64,000 nt of DNA. Source: Bin5 sp965221345. GTDB lineage: Bacteria > Chloroflexota > Anaerolineae > Caldilineales > Caldilineaceae. The stretch is from contig CBDCSD010000002.1 in NCBI GenBank assembly GCA_965221345.1, forward strand, positions 806,001 to 870,000. The letters are read 5' to 3'. The notes beneath the pieces are model-generated. The model ran no database searches, was not told where the DNA came from, and saw only the letters and a list, made by a program, of their open reading frames with translations. A program made the translations under genes and the position numbers. This document shows positions 25,985 to 34,148 of the stretch, piece after piece (the first letter of the stretch is position 1; the number at the start of each line of letters is the position of its first letter).

Positions 25985-26755
25985 ATGACCACAATCCAAC
26001 CTACACTTACGAAAGACCAGGTCCGGCTTTACCATGAGCAGGGTTGGGCAGGGCCGTACACGCTGATCTCGGAGGAGGAGATGGCGGGGGTGCGGCGGAG
26101 GATTGATGAGGAGATTCTGGAGCCGGGCAGGGCGCAGGGGCTGGCGGAGAGGGACTATTTCCACAACCGGCATCTGGATAACCGCTGCGTATATGAGCTG
26201 CTGAGCCATCCGAACCTGGTGGAGAGGGCGGCGAGCTTGCTAGGGCCGCACCTGGTGCTGTGGCGGACGAACTTTCAGATTAAGGCGCCGCTGAGCCAGC
26301 AGGAGGACTGGGACACGGAGGTGCCCTGGCACCAGGATTGCGCGTACTTTCAGCCTTCGCCGAACGTGATTCTGTCGGCGTGGATCGCGGTGGATGAGAC
26401 GACGCGGGCGAACGGCTGTATGCAGGTGCTGCCGGGCAGCCATAAACGGCTGTATCCGCACATCGAAGACCCGGACGCGGAGATGTTCAGCAGAGGGGTG
26501 GACCCGTCGACGTTCGACGCCAGTGATGCGGTCGATCTGGAGCTGAAGCCGGGTGAGTTTATTTTCTTTAATGAGAGTTCGCTCCACTATTCGCCGCCGA
26601 ACAAGTCGGAGACGCGGCGCTTTGGCATTACGCCGCGGCTGACGGTGCCGTTTGTGGACGTGGGCAGACGCGAGCAGATCGACGTGCTGATGGTGAAGGG
26701 TGAAGACTATATGGGGTTCTATAATGTGGTGGAGCCGCCGGAGGGCAGGGGATAA
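25985..26755 (+). CDS. Phytanoyl-CoA dioxygenase (PhyH) family protein
   Basis: A 256-residue predicted Fe(II)/2-oxoglutarate oxygenase. Metal ligands are His116 and Asp118 (PWHQDCAYF) and the distal His in ESSLHYSPPNKSETRRFG, with the Arg nearby for 2-oxoglutarate. The ATG is chosen because AAAGGAAACGCC precedes it. A perfect GC hairpin with U-tract follows at 26797. The 3' third, with the terminator, was duplicated to 31.2-31.4 kb as a dead copy. It is monocistronic by position. Confidence 0.9.
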   Translation: MTTIQPTLTKDQVRLYHEQGWAGPYTLISEEEMAGVRRRIDEEILEPGRAQGLAERDYFHNRHLDNRCVYELLSHPNLVERAASLLGPHLVLWRTNFQIKAPLSQQEDWDTEVPWHQDCAYFQPSPNVILSAWIAVDETTRANGCMQVLPGSHKRLYPHIEDPDAEMFSRGVDPSTFDASDAVDLELKPGEFIFFNESSLHYSPPNKSETRRFGITPRLTVPFVDVGRREQIDVLMVKGEDYMGFYNVVEPPEGRG

Positions 26756-26796
26756 GGGGGCAGGGATTAGGGGTTAGTAACTGCATAGTACTGAGG

Positions 26797-26824
26797 GGCG
26801 CGAAAGGAGTCTTTCGCGCCTTTT
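26797..26824 (+). terminator. Rho-independent terminator of PhyH gene
   Basis: GGCGCGAAAG (26797-26806), loop GAGT, CTTTCGCGCC (26811-26820), then TTTT. The stem is perfect over 10 bp and lies 42 bp after the PhyH stop. Confidence 0.85.
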
Positions 26825-27101
26825 CGCGCTTGGGGACTGAAGCCGGGAGGCCGTGGATAGTGAGCAGTGACCAAGTGCGGCACTGGTGGCCGGGCGCTGG
26901 TCTACAGGCACCTGTCGCCGGCTAGAGCCGTACCAATTGTATACGACAGCGCGGGGCGGGTTGATGTGGGCCGTGGTTGCGATTAGTTGAGATATGGGAC
27001 GGGATGACACGGAAGATATGTGCTCCCCCGTCCCACAGGAGATGCTGCTGTGATGACAAGGGGTTGACGCCTTGCGCGCACAGAATGCTGGCCAGAAATG
27101 T
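26825..27101. other. Intergenic region, partly shared with 31.44-31.55 kb
   Basis: No gene is visible. The stretch 26840-26960 is related to sequence after the second terminator copy (31436-31550), showing that the PhyH duplication extended beyond the gene. No complete hairpin-chain repeat is present here, unlike at the duplicate site. Confidence 0.45.
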
Positions 27102-28577
27102 CTACCAGGCCAGATGCTTTACATTCCCTTCCTCGTCAATAGTGAAGATGTACCGCTTGTTCACGTCGTACTCGTTATCGGCATAGAAGGTCGAGACGCG
27201 CAGCAGGCGGTTGTAGGTAAGATAGTCGACGACTACCTCCTTGCCGGTTCCGCTGTTGATACCGCGGTAGAGTTCCACTGCGGGCGGCACATGGCCGAAT
27301 GGATAGTCGGACGCCATTGCGCTGATCGAATCGAATATCGGGCCACTGAAAACCATGCTGTTGCCCACGTAGATGAAGTGAAGCACGCCGATCTTGTTGC
27401 GGCAGACCTGCACCGGCGTGGCCTGATGGGGCACAATGCAGGGCGAAGCCCACGGCGATGTAGGCGTGGGGGTTGGCCGTACGCTCGTCGGCCTGTTGAC
27501 CTGCGGTTCGCCGAGCGTTTTTGTCGGTGTGGGGCTGGGCAGGCCGGCTGGCTGCAGGGGACTCGACGGCTGCGTGGCAGTGGCAGTGGCCGTGGCCGTG
27601 GCAGTGGCCGTAGCCGTGGCTGTGGCGGGGGGCTGCTTCCGACTCGGCGCCTGCGTAGCTGTGGCCGTAGCTGTGGCCGTAGCCGTAGCCGTGGCGGGGG
27701 GCTGCTTCCGACTCGGCGCATGCGTAGCTGTGGCCGTAGCCGTGGGGGTGGCGGGGGGCCGCTTCCGACTCAGCGTCTGCGTAGCTGTGGCCGTAGCCGT
27801 GGGGGTGGCGGTCGGCGGATTCGGCGTCTGCGTAGCTGTGGCTGTAGGCGTGGCCGTGGCAATCGGCTGCTTCCGACTCGGCGCCTGCGTAGCTGTGGCC
27901 GTAGCCGTAGCCGTGGCAATCGGCTGTTTTGGCTTCGAAGGCTGCGTAGCTGTAGCCGTGGCGGTGGGCGTGAGGGTGGGGGTTGGCAACTGCGGGTCCG
28001 GTGTCTGCGTAGCTGTGGCCGTAGGCGTGGCGGTCGGCAACTGCGGGTCGCCGACATCAAAGTCCACCTTGTCGGTAAGCGTAACTTTCTCATTTGAATC
28101 GGACTCGGCGTAGGTAACGGTCAATTGAAGTGTATAGGGGCCAGTTGGACACTCCCTTTTCAGGCGCAGAGGAATCGGGCTGAGCGTTCTGGAGGAGTTG
28201 TAAAACGCTGGCGCGAATGTCCGGTCTCTGTTCAACCCTTGCCCTTCGCAGATGTCGGGACTGGTTTCGCCGCTACGGCTCAGTATGTCGAAACGGTAAA
28301 CTACGGAGGTGAATTTGTCTCTGAAGTCACAGTCATTGTCATTGTCCTGATCGACGCAGGGGAAATTTTTGAGAAGAAAACCGGCGGACAAGTACTCTCC
28401 TGGCGGCACCGTTTCGTCCAGCAGAGCGGAATCAATGAACGGCGCGGGTGATTGGGCGTAGATATGCGGTAAGCCGGGTGTGACGAGTGCGGCTAGAAAG
28501 GCAAGTAGCAGCGCAAGCAACCCGACCAGCCTAGCAATATGATTCCTGAAACCTGCTCGTTTCGGTTCCGTTGACAT
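27102..28577 (-). CDS. Secreted protein with long Thr/Ala/Pro repeat linker
   Basis: A 491-residue protein from the MSTEP start, with GGGAG 6 nt upstream. A hydrophobic segment (LVGLLALLLAFLAALVTPG) predicts a signal peptide. Residues to about 170 form a beta-rich domain (PPGEYLSAGFLLKNF, RFDILSRSGETSPD). Then comes about 160 residues of low complexity built from TATATATQ(A/T)PSRKQPPA-like units, probably an extended and glycosylated spacer, followed by a compact C-terminal domain with two Cys (SPCIVPHQATPVQVC). Such linkers are common in surface proteins of Chloroflexota. The start codon lies inside sequence matching the end of the MITE family of this window. Function unknown. Confidence 0.8.
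   Translation of the reverse strand: MSTEPKRAGFRNHIARLVGLLALLLAFLAALVTPGLPHIYAQSPAPFIDSALLDETVPPGEYLSAGFLLKNFPCVDQDNDNDCDFRDKFTSVVYRFDILSRSGETSPDICEGQGLNRDRTFAPAFYNSSRTLSPIPLRLKRECPTGPYTLQLTVTYAESDSNEKVTLTDKVDFDVGDPQLPTATPTATATQTPDPQLPTPTLTPTATATATQPSKPKQPIATATATATATQAPSRKQPIATATPTATATQTPNPPTATPTATATATQTLSRKRPPATPTATATATHAPSRKQPPATATATATATATATQAPSRKQPPATATATATATATATATATQPSSPLQPAGLPSPTPTKTLGEPQVNRPTSVRPTPTPTSPWASPCIVPHQATPVQVCRNKIGVLHFIYVGNSMVFSGPIFDSISAMASDYPFGHVPPAVELYRGINSGTGKEVVVDYLTYNRLLRVSTFYADNEYDVNKRYIFTIDEEGNVKHLAW
27565..28040 (-). repeat. Tandem repeats encoding the Thr/Ala/Pro linker
   Basis: Runs of GTGGCC/GTAGCC/GCTGTG hexamers (Ala-Thr codons) are broken by about eight copies of a unit containing GGCTGCTTCCGACTCGGCG or related sequence. 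All units keep the frame, so copy number could vary without frameshift. Confidence 0.85.
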
Positions 28578-28631
28578 TTTCATCTCCCGTTCATATGCGC
28601 GAACCCTTTCGACCGGTACCACACTCAGCGG

Positions 28632-28970
28632 TTAATGGATGACGACCTCCTTGCCGGAGCCAGGACTGTTGCTGTGGTAGATCTCAATTCCGCCCATGCC
28701 GTAACCCTTCGGATAGATGGCGGCATAGGTGGCGACGGCGTGCAGTTCCAGGCCTGGGTAGCCCTTGCCGTCCAGCCCGATGCAGCAATCGCTATGCATG
28801 CCGACATCTTCTCTTCACACCTGGGCCGGCGCGGCCGCATGCGAGACGATGCACTGTGTCTCAGCGCGTTCCGGCGCCGTACAGGGCATCGCCGGCACCG
28901 GTTTGCTGGTCGCTGTGGACATCGGCGTGTTGGTCGCTGTCGGTGGTGGCGTGTCATCAGGTTCCGTTGA
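28632..28970 (-). pseudogene. Decayed partial copy of the Thr/Pro-linker protein
   Basis: The minus strand reads STEPDDTPPPTATNTPMSTATSKPV, then TQCIVSHAAAPAQV and a TGA stop, then GGIEIYHSNSPGSGKEVVIH. These match the N-terminal tag, linker, Cys block and C-terminus (GINSGTGKEVVVDY) of the intact gene directly downstream, with the middle missing. It lies head-to-tail with the intact gene and upstream of it. Confidence 0.7.
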
Positions 28971-29052
28971 CAGTTGCTCGGTTGACATGACTTCTCGAGG
29001 GAACAGAAGGTCCTCAGATGAAATTGTCGAGCAAATCAGGTCTGAACAGAAC

Positions 29053-29087
29053 GAGGGAATCCACAGGCATGACCTGCGGATTCCCTC
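29053..29087. promoter_or_regulatory. Strong inverted repeat of unknown role
   Basis: GAGGGAATCC (29053-29062) pairs with GGATTCCCTC (29078-29087), extended by CAGG/CCTG around a CATGA loop with one mismatch. There is no U-tract and no adjacent intact gene; it lies 33 bp before a MITE. Confidence 0.5.
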
Positions 29088-29119
29088 AGTTAGGGATAGA
29101 CTGACTTCTACAGTTATTA

Positions 29120-29405
29120 GGTTCCGTTGACATTTTGGGAAGGCTGTTCAGATGTCAACAAGAACTGAAAGCCTGCAGGCCTGTTAGGGATGTTTCTCGC
29201 GTGAATGTTGAAATAGACAAAACCAATTGATCCGCGAAGTCACGCGAAGGGTCGCGAAGAACACCTTTTTGTCCGCGGAGGACGCGGAGGGACGCGGAGA
29301 ACACCAAAGGCGTATCGGATTTTCTTTGCGTGACTGCGCCGACCTTCGACGATCAGGCGTAATTTGCACCCGGAAGTCGTTGTTCAGACAAAGGTCAACG
29401 AGCCC
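29120..29405. mobile_element. MITE copy 1 (286 bp), abutting IS630 copy 1
   Basis: Non-coding element with imperfect terminal inverted repeats GGTTCCGTTGACATTT (left) and AAAGGTCAACGAGCCC (right), flanked by TA dinucleotides (29118-29119 and 29406-29407). The interior contains CCGCGGAGGACGCGGAGG-type simple repeats. The right flanking TA is also the left flanking TA of IS630 copy 1. It is nearly identical to the copy at 54679. Confidence 0.8.
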
Positions 29406-29486
29406 TAGTAGTGTAACAGACAGGGTTTGCCGGACAAAGTGAATTGTGGCACACTCTCCAGAAAGGCAGACACAAGGAGAGGAAAG

Positions 29487-29948
29487 ATGCCAGCGAAACG
29501 ATATCGGGTGCGATTGACAGCGGAAGAGCGCAAGGAACTGGATGGGCAGGTGAACACGGGAACAGGGTCGGCGCGACGCTTAAGACGGGCTCGCATCCTG
29601 CTGATGGCCGATGAGGCGCAAGCGGGCGGGGGCTGGTGCGACGCCGAGATTGCCAAGGCATTAGGAGCGCATGCGCGCACGGTCGAGCGCGTGCGGGAGC
29701 GGTGTGTCACAGTCGGCATCGAAGCCGCCCTCACCCACACGCGACCGAAACGGAAACGACCGCGCGTATTGGATGGCGCTGGCGAAGCCCGGTTGGTGCA
29801 GTTAGCGTGTAGCGCTGCGCCGGATGGACAGGAGCAGTGGACGCTGCAGATGCTGGCCGATAAGCTGGTCGAATTAGAGGTGGTCGAACGTATTTCGCGC
29901 GAAACAGTGCGGACGACGCTAAAAAAAACGAACTTAAGCCCTGGCTGA
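29487..29948 (+). CDS. IS630 transposase OrfA (helix-turn-helix part), copy 1
   Basis: 153 residues from MPAKRYRVRL, with AAGGAGAGG just upstream. It carries the winged-helix DNA-binding part (DAEIAKALGAHARTVERVRER) that recognises the element ends. The frame ends 20 bp after an A8 run (29921-29928); a -1 shift on that run joins it to OrfB through KNELKPWLKDEWCIP, giving the full-length transposase. Confidence 0.9.
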   Translation: MPAKRYRVRLTAEERKELDGQVNTGTGSARRLRRARILLMADEAQAGGGWCDAEIAKALGAHARTVERVRERCVTVGIEAALTHTRPKRKRPRVLDGAGEARLVQLACSAAPDGQEQWTLQMLADKLVELEVVERISRETVRTTLKKTNLSPG

Positions 29949-29998
29949 AAGATGAATGGTGTATTCCGGAGACCGCGAGCGCAGAGTTCGTCTGCGCC

Positions 29999-30628
29999 AT
30001 GGAAGATACGCTTGAAGTCTATCATCGGCAACAGGATCCCAAGCGCCCGTTGGTCTGTCTTGATGAAGGCAGTAAACAGTTGACCAAAGAGACCCGTCTG
30101 CCCCTGCCACCGCGACCGGGTGCGGTGGCCAAATATGACTACGAGTATGAACGCAACGGCGTTGGCAACCTCTTTCTCTGCTTTGCGCCGCTGCAAGCCT
30201 GGCGTCATGTCAAGGTGACAGAGCGCCGCACCATGGTTGATTTTGCCTACTGCCTGCGTGACCTTGTCGACATCCATTTCCCGCAGGCTGACACGATCGT
30301 CTTGGTGATGGACAATTTGAACACGCACAAACTCGCTTCGCTGTATGAAGCGTTCCCGGCGGCTGAAGCCCGCCGCATTGCCGCCAAACTGGAAATCCAT
30401 TACACGCCCAAGCATGGCAGTTGGCTCAATATGGCTGAAATCGAACTCAGTGTCCTGCATCGACAGTGCTTGAACGCGCGCATCCCTGACAAACACACCT
30501 TGATGCAGAAAGTCGCAGCTTGGCAAACCCGCCGCAATGCTTCTGCATCGACCGTTAACTGGCGTTTCACCACCGCTGATGCTCGCATCAAACTCGAACG
30601 CCTTTATCCGTCAATAGAAGACTGTTGA
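29999..30628 (+). CDS. IS630 transposase OrfB (DDE catalytic part), copy 1
   Basis: Catalytic domain of 209 residues with the DDE triad at Asp22 (LVCLDEGS), Asp105 (VLVMDNLNTH) and Glu147 (SWLNMAEIEL). The open frame extends upstream to the A8 run, so expression by -1 frameshifting from OrfA is more likely than independent initiation at this ATG, which has no good ribosome-binding site. Confidence 0.9.
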   Translation: MEDTLEVYHRQQDPKRPLVCLDEGSKQLTKETRLPLPPRPGAVAKYDYEYERNGVGNLFLCFAPLQAWRHVKVTERRTMVDFAYCLRDLVDIHFPQADTIVLVMDNLNTHKLASLYEAFPAAEARRIAAKLEIHYTPKHGSWLNMAEIELSVLHRQCLNARIPDKHTLMQKVAAWQTRRNASASTVNWRFTTADARIKLERLYPSIEDC

Positions 30629-30633
30629 ACTAC

Positions 30634-31159
30634 TAGTAACTACTAAGCGATATACGGTGCCTGTGTGGACCAGACCTTCATTCACGCCGGCATTCAGGCT
30701 ATCTCATCGTGAATTCGTTGGCAGCCGCCACTTTGGATGAGCCGCACTGCTGGAATTACGGCGTCCGGTGGGGGAGGGATGGTTTTGGACGGGGGCGTTG
30801 CGGGGGCGGAGCCCCTGCACAAGGGAGGGCCGAAGGCCCGACCGCCCAGAACTGCAGTGGTCAGTGGTCAGTGGTCAGAGACTGCGGCGATTGATTGAGG
30901 ATAGGTGTGAAGAAAAGTGAGGAGAGAGTGAAACACCTGCCACGCCTGAGTCAGGGGTGGCACTGGCTGAGTAGTTACAGTTTTTAAAGGATCAAGCTCA
31001 CAGAGCCTTCAGGGCAGGGTACGACATTTTTGTCCCGCAATTCCTCATTTCGGAGAATTGTCGAGCGGGAGCCAGCAGGTTGTCTGCAATGGGAAGCTAT
31101 TTTTGTGAGTTATGAATTGGGAGCGGAGTCACGAGTTGGGAGAGGCTCTGTCCGGGGAA
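30634..31159. other. Intergenic region with truncated hairpin-chain repeat
   Basis: No gene is visible. It contains copy B of the hairpin-chain repeat (30781-30847), whose 3' part is replaced by a short TCAGTGG heptamer array (30848-30882). Confidence 0.5.
30781..30847 (+). repeat. Hairpin-chain interspersed repeat, copy B (truncated)
   Basis: Contains GGTTTTGGACGGGGGCGTTG, then GGGGGCGGAGCCCC and GGGCCGAAGGCCC, the first two stems of the repeat, and stops after CGACCGCCC. The sequence then switches directly to AACTGCAGTGGTCAGTGG, the heptamer array. Confidence 0.8.
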
Positions 31160-31166
31160 GAGGGGC

Positions 31167-31374
31167 GATATTGACGAGGAGATTCTGGAGCAGGGGCGGG
31201 CAGAGAAGGACTATGACGCGGCGCTTTGGCATTACGCCGCGGCTGACTGTGCCGTTTGTGGACGTTGGCAGACGCGAGCAGATCGACGTGCTGATGGTCA
31301 AGGGTGAAGATTATATGGGGTTCTATAATGTGGTGGAGCCGCCGGAGGGCATGGGCCAGGGGATAGGGGCTAGT
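31167..31374 (+). pseudogene. Truncated copy of PhyH gene with internal deletion
   Basis: Matches the PhyH gene at 25985-26755 in two pieces: a short part around GAGGAGATTCTGGAG (near 26105) and the last 140 bp or so from GACGCGGCGCTTTGGCATTA onward. The roughly 450 bp between, including the HxD ligands, are deleted. The C-terminal frame (RRFGITPRLTVPFVDVGRRE) is intact but cannot make an active enzyme. Confidence 0.85.
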
Positions 31375-31409
31375 AACTGCAGCGACTAATCAAATAGGGA
31401 TGCAGGTGG

Positions 31410-31435
31410 GCGCGAAAGGGGTCTTTCGCGCTTTT
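31410..31435 (+). terminator. Duplicated terminator after PhyH fragment
   Basis: GCGCGAAAG and CTTTCGCGC around a GGGT loop, then a T-run. It is the copy of the terminator at 26797 with a few changes. Confidence 0.75.
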
Positions 31436-31553
31436 TCGCGCTCGGTAGCTGAAACGGGAGGGTAGTGGATAGTGGGTAGGTGTGGGGCTGGTGTTCGAGC
31501 AGCGGTCGCCGGCCACAGCCGTTCATATCGCCAGCGACGGCGCGCGGCGGGAA

Positions 31554-31750
31554 TGGTTTTGGAGGGGGGCGTTGCGGGGGGTGTCCCCCCGCACAAGGGA
31601 GGGCCGAAGGCCCGACCGCCCAGAAAGGGCGTAGCCCCTGGCGGCGGCGGGGGTTTGCCGACGACAGCCCTGAGCCGCCTTAGCGGCGAAGGGTGCGCAG
31701 GCCCGCCTTAGCGGGCCGGAGCCGCCGGAGGGCGTCCTCGCCCGCAGGCG
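31554..31750 (+). repeat. Hairpin-chain interspersed repeat, copy C
   Basis: Full-length copy. Stems in order: G6..C6, GGGCC..GGCCC, GGGC..GCCC, GCCGC(31674-31678)-CTTA-GCGGC(31683-31687), CCCGC(31702-31706)-CTTA-GCGGG(31711-31715), CCGG..CCGG, CGCCCGCAGGCG. Nearly identical to copy D. It lies downstream of the NHL gene (opposite strand) and the PhyH fragment. Confidence 0.85.
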
Positions 31751-31788
31751 TACTGCAGCAGGGAAAACCAAGAACTGACTACTGAAAG

Positions 31789-32799
31789 CTATATGTTCAG
31801 GGCCGGCGCGCGGCGCGGTGGGGCGAACTGTAGCTCGTTCAGCTCGACGAACTGCTTCTGGTAGACCTGGACGCGGTAAGAGCCGGTGTCGGGCACGTAC
31901 ATGAGGCCGTCCTCGCTGACGACGACGGACTGCGGCCAACGCAGGAGCTTCTGGATTTCCAGCTTGGCCATGTCGCGCAGGCGGTTGGGGTAGGCGTTGG
32001 TCAGCATGTAGGAGATGGCCACCTTGGAGAGGGTGGCGTCGCCGACGAACTGCTGGACGTAGCGGCCCTCTTCGTTGAAGAGCTGGACACGGTTGTTGCC
32101 GCGGTCGACGACGTAGATGTCGCCGTGCAGGTCGACGTCGACGCCGCTGGGCCGGTTGAACTCGCCGTCGCCGCAGCCGGACTTGCCGAAGGCCATCAGG
32201 AAACCGCCGTCGGCGCTGAACTTCTGGACGCGATCGTTGCGCCAGTCGGCCACGTAGACATCGCCCACCTCGTCGACGGCGATGCCCCACGGCATGTTGA
32301 ACTCGCCCTCGCCACAGCCATAGCTGCCCCACTGGCCGAGGAAGCCGCCCTCGCGGGTGAACTTCTGGACGCGGTGGTTGAGGGTATCGACGACGTAGAG
32401 ATTGCCCTCGGCGTCGAAGTCCATGCCGGTCGGGCCGTTGAGCTGGCCGGCGCCGCTGCCCTGCTCGCCCCAGCTGTCGAGCAGCTCGCCCTCCTTGTCG
32501 AGGATGGTGACGCGGTGCAGCGACTCATCGGTGAGGTAGAGATTCTCGTCGCTGTCGGCGAGGATCGTGACCGGCCAGGTCATCTGGCCCGGGTCGCTGC
32601 CGTAGCTGCCAAAGTTGCCGAGGTCCTTGTCTTCGGTGCTGTAGCGGCGGATGAGCGCGGTGCCCTCGCTGCGGCAGAGGATATAGAGGCGATCCTCCTG
32701 CCCGATCGCCAAGTCGATTGGAAAGTTGGTCAGCCGCCGCATTCCCAACGTCTTGTGGAAGGGAAATCCGGCGCGCAAGAGACCGAATGGTCTGCCCAC
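31789..32799 (-). CDS. NHL-repeat beta-propeller protein
   Basis: A 336-residue protein with repeated NHL units: NLYLTDESLHRVTILD, NLYVVDTLNHRVQKF, DVYVADWRNDRVQKF, DIYVVDRGNNRVQLF and LMYVPDTGSYRVQVY, giving at least five blades. NHL propellers bind proteins, RNA or small ligands. No signal peptide is evident. The GTG start has AAAGGAG about 8 nt upstream. It follows the DUF1501 gene on the same strand (94 bp) and is the last gene of the DUF1800/DUF1501 cluster. Confidence 0.9.
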   Translation of the reverse strand: MGRPFGLLRAGFPFHKTLGMRRLTNFPIDLAIGQEDRLYILCRSEGTALIRRYSTEDKDLGNFGSYGSDPGQMTWPVTILADSDENLYLTDESLHRVTILDKEGELLDSWGEQGSGAGQLNGPTGMDFDAEGNLYVVDTLNHRVQKFTREGGFLGQWGSYGCGEGEFNMPWGIAVDEVGDVYVADWRNDRVQKFSADGGFLMAFGKSGCGDGEFNRPSGVDVDLHGDIYVVDRGNNRVQLFNEEGRYVQQFVGDATLSKVAISYMLTNAYPNRLRDMAKLEIQKLLRWPQSVVVSEDGLMYVPDTGSYRVQVYQKQFVELNELQFAPPRRAPALNI

Positions 32800-32892
32800 G
32801 GTTTAACTCCTTTTGCGTTTTTAGTTTTCAGTTTTTAGTTTTTAGTAACTGCAGCCTACGCAGTGGTTCGCTAAGAACCTGAAAACTGATTG

Positions 32893-34029
32893 CTACGAAC
32901 TATACGGATTTATCTGTTCGAAATGGCCGCCGACGATTTCGGTGGGATCGAGGCCCATCCACTGCTCCAATACTGTACCGTAGATGCCGCGGAAGTCGAT
33001 GGTGTGCTCCATGTCCTCGCCGTGGACCCAGCGCGACGGGTCGAGCGACGGATATTGGGCGTAGAGTCCGCCCTTGACGTGATCGCCGATGATGAAGGCG
33101 CCGCCGCCGGAGCCGTGGTCGGTGCCGCTGGCATTGTCGCGGATGCGGCGGCCGAACTCGGTGAAGACGAGCATCGTGACCTCGGATGAGGCGTTGTGGG
33201 CGCGCAGGTCCGCGAAGAAGGAGGAGATGGCATTGCTGAGGTCGACGAGCAGCTTGGGATGGTCGGGCACCTCGTTGGCGTGGTTGTCGTAGCCGCCCTG
33301 CGCGGTGTAGAAGACGCGGGTGCCGAGCCCGGCCAGATGGACGCGGGCCACATCGCGCAGGCTGTTGGCGATGGCGCTGTCGCCATACTCTGCGGTCGAG
33401 CTGTAACCGTCTTTCGCCTGCTTGAGTTCGTCAGTGCCCTGGATGACGTTGAGGCCGGTCTGTGAGAGGTAGTCCATGACGTAGCCGGCGCCTACTTCGT
33501 GGCCGTACATGCCTTTGAAGACTTCCAGCGCCTGCGTGCGGCGGCGGGGTTCGTCGATGCCGGTGAGCAGGCCGTAGGTGTCGAGGTCGGCGAAGGAGGT
33601 GACGGGGACGCCGGGCACGGCCATGGCGCGGGGCAGGCCCTGGCCGACGTTGACGCCGGTGAGGACGTTGTGGCCGCCGGGGTCCAGCTCGCGGACCATG
33701 CGTCCGACCCAGCCTTCGGTGCCGATCTCGATCGGCTCGCAGGTGTGCCAGATGTCCATGGCGCGGAAGTGGGAGCGGTTCGAGTTGGGGTAGCCGATGC
33801 CCTGGACCACGGCAATTTCGCCGGCCTCGTACATTGACTGCAAGGGCGCGCAGTTCGGGTTCCAGGCCAGCGTGTCGTGGATCGGCAGGACTTCGTCCTC
33901 TTTGAGGCCGACCACCGGCCTGGAGTCGTAATAGATACCGGCGGTATAGGGGACGACGGTGTTCATAAAGTCGTTGCCGCCGCTGAGCTGTACGACAACG
34001 AGTACGGGATCTTTCTGGTTGCCAGCCAT
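32893..34029 (-). CDS. DUF1501 family protein
   Basis: A 378-residue member of the DUF1501 (sulfatase/alkaline-phosphatase-superfamily-like) family. Typical blocks: VLVVVQLSGGNDFMNTVVPY at the start, LHDTLAWNPNCAPLQ-like segment, RSHFRAMDIWHT, and VTMLVFTEFGRRIRDNASGTDHGSGGGAFIIGDHVKGG. Many relatives carry a Tat signal; this one begins directly with the fold. DUF1501 and DUF1800 genes are commonly paired, as here (120 bp apart). Function is unknown. Confidence 0.9.
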   Translation of the reverse strand: MAGNQKDPVLVVVQLSGGNDFMNTVVPYTAGIYYDSRPVVGLKEDEVLPIHDTLAWNPNCAPLQSMYEAGEIAVVQGIGYPNSNRSHFRAMDIWHTCEPIEIGTEGWVGRMVRELDPGGHNVLTGVNVGQGLPRAMAVPGVPVTSFADLDTYGLLTGIDEPRRRTQALEVFKGMYGHEVGAGYVMDYLSQTGLNVIQGTDELKQAKDGYSSTAEYGDSAIANSLRDVARVHLAGLGTRVFYTAQGGYDNHANEVPDHPKLLVDLSNAISSFFADLRAHNASSEVTMLVFTEFGRRIRDNASGTDHGSGGGAFIIGDHVKGGLYAQYPSLDPSRWVHGEDMEHTIDFRGIYGTVLEQWMGLDPTEIVGGHFEQINPYSS

Positions 34030-34148
34030 TTTTGTCTTTCCTTTGTGAACGGCAGTTTTTCGTTTTTAGTTTCTAGTTGAAAGCGTCGCTGTTGCCGAAG
34101 CCAGAGCGTGTTTCCAAGAACCGATAACTGACTACTACGAACCGCGGG

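Larger units (their letters stand above)
29408..30633 (+). mobile_element. IS630-family insertion sequence, copy 1
   Basis: 1226 bp with terminal inverted repeats GTAGTGTAACA / TGTTGAACTAC and duplicated TA target dinucleotides at 29406-29407 and 30634-30635, as expected for IS630. It carries orfA and orfB linked by an A8 run. Copies 2 and 3 have exactly the same length; copy 1 differs from them at several bases near the 3' end, so it is the older or a separately arrived insertion. Confidence 0.93.

Noticed and set aside
27565..28040. Possible CRISPR-like array
   Set aside because: Units vary in length, have no spacers, and keep an open Thr/Ala/Pro-coding frame on the minus strand.
29405..30526. 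373-residue minus-strand frame in each IS630 copy
   Set aside because: It is antisense to the transposase and recurs only because the IS is repeated.
31472..31711. Small frames over the hairpin-chain repeats
   Set aside because: Conserved only because the repeat is conserved; start codons and reading frames differ between copies and changes follow stems, not codons.
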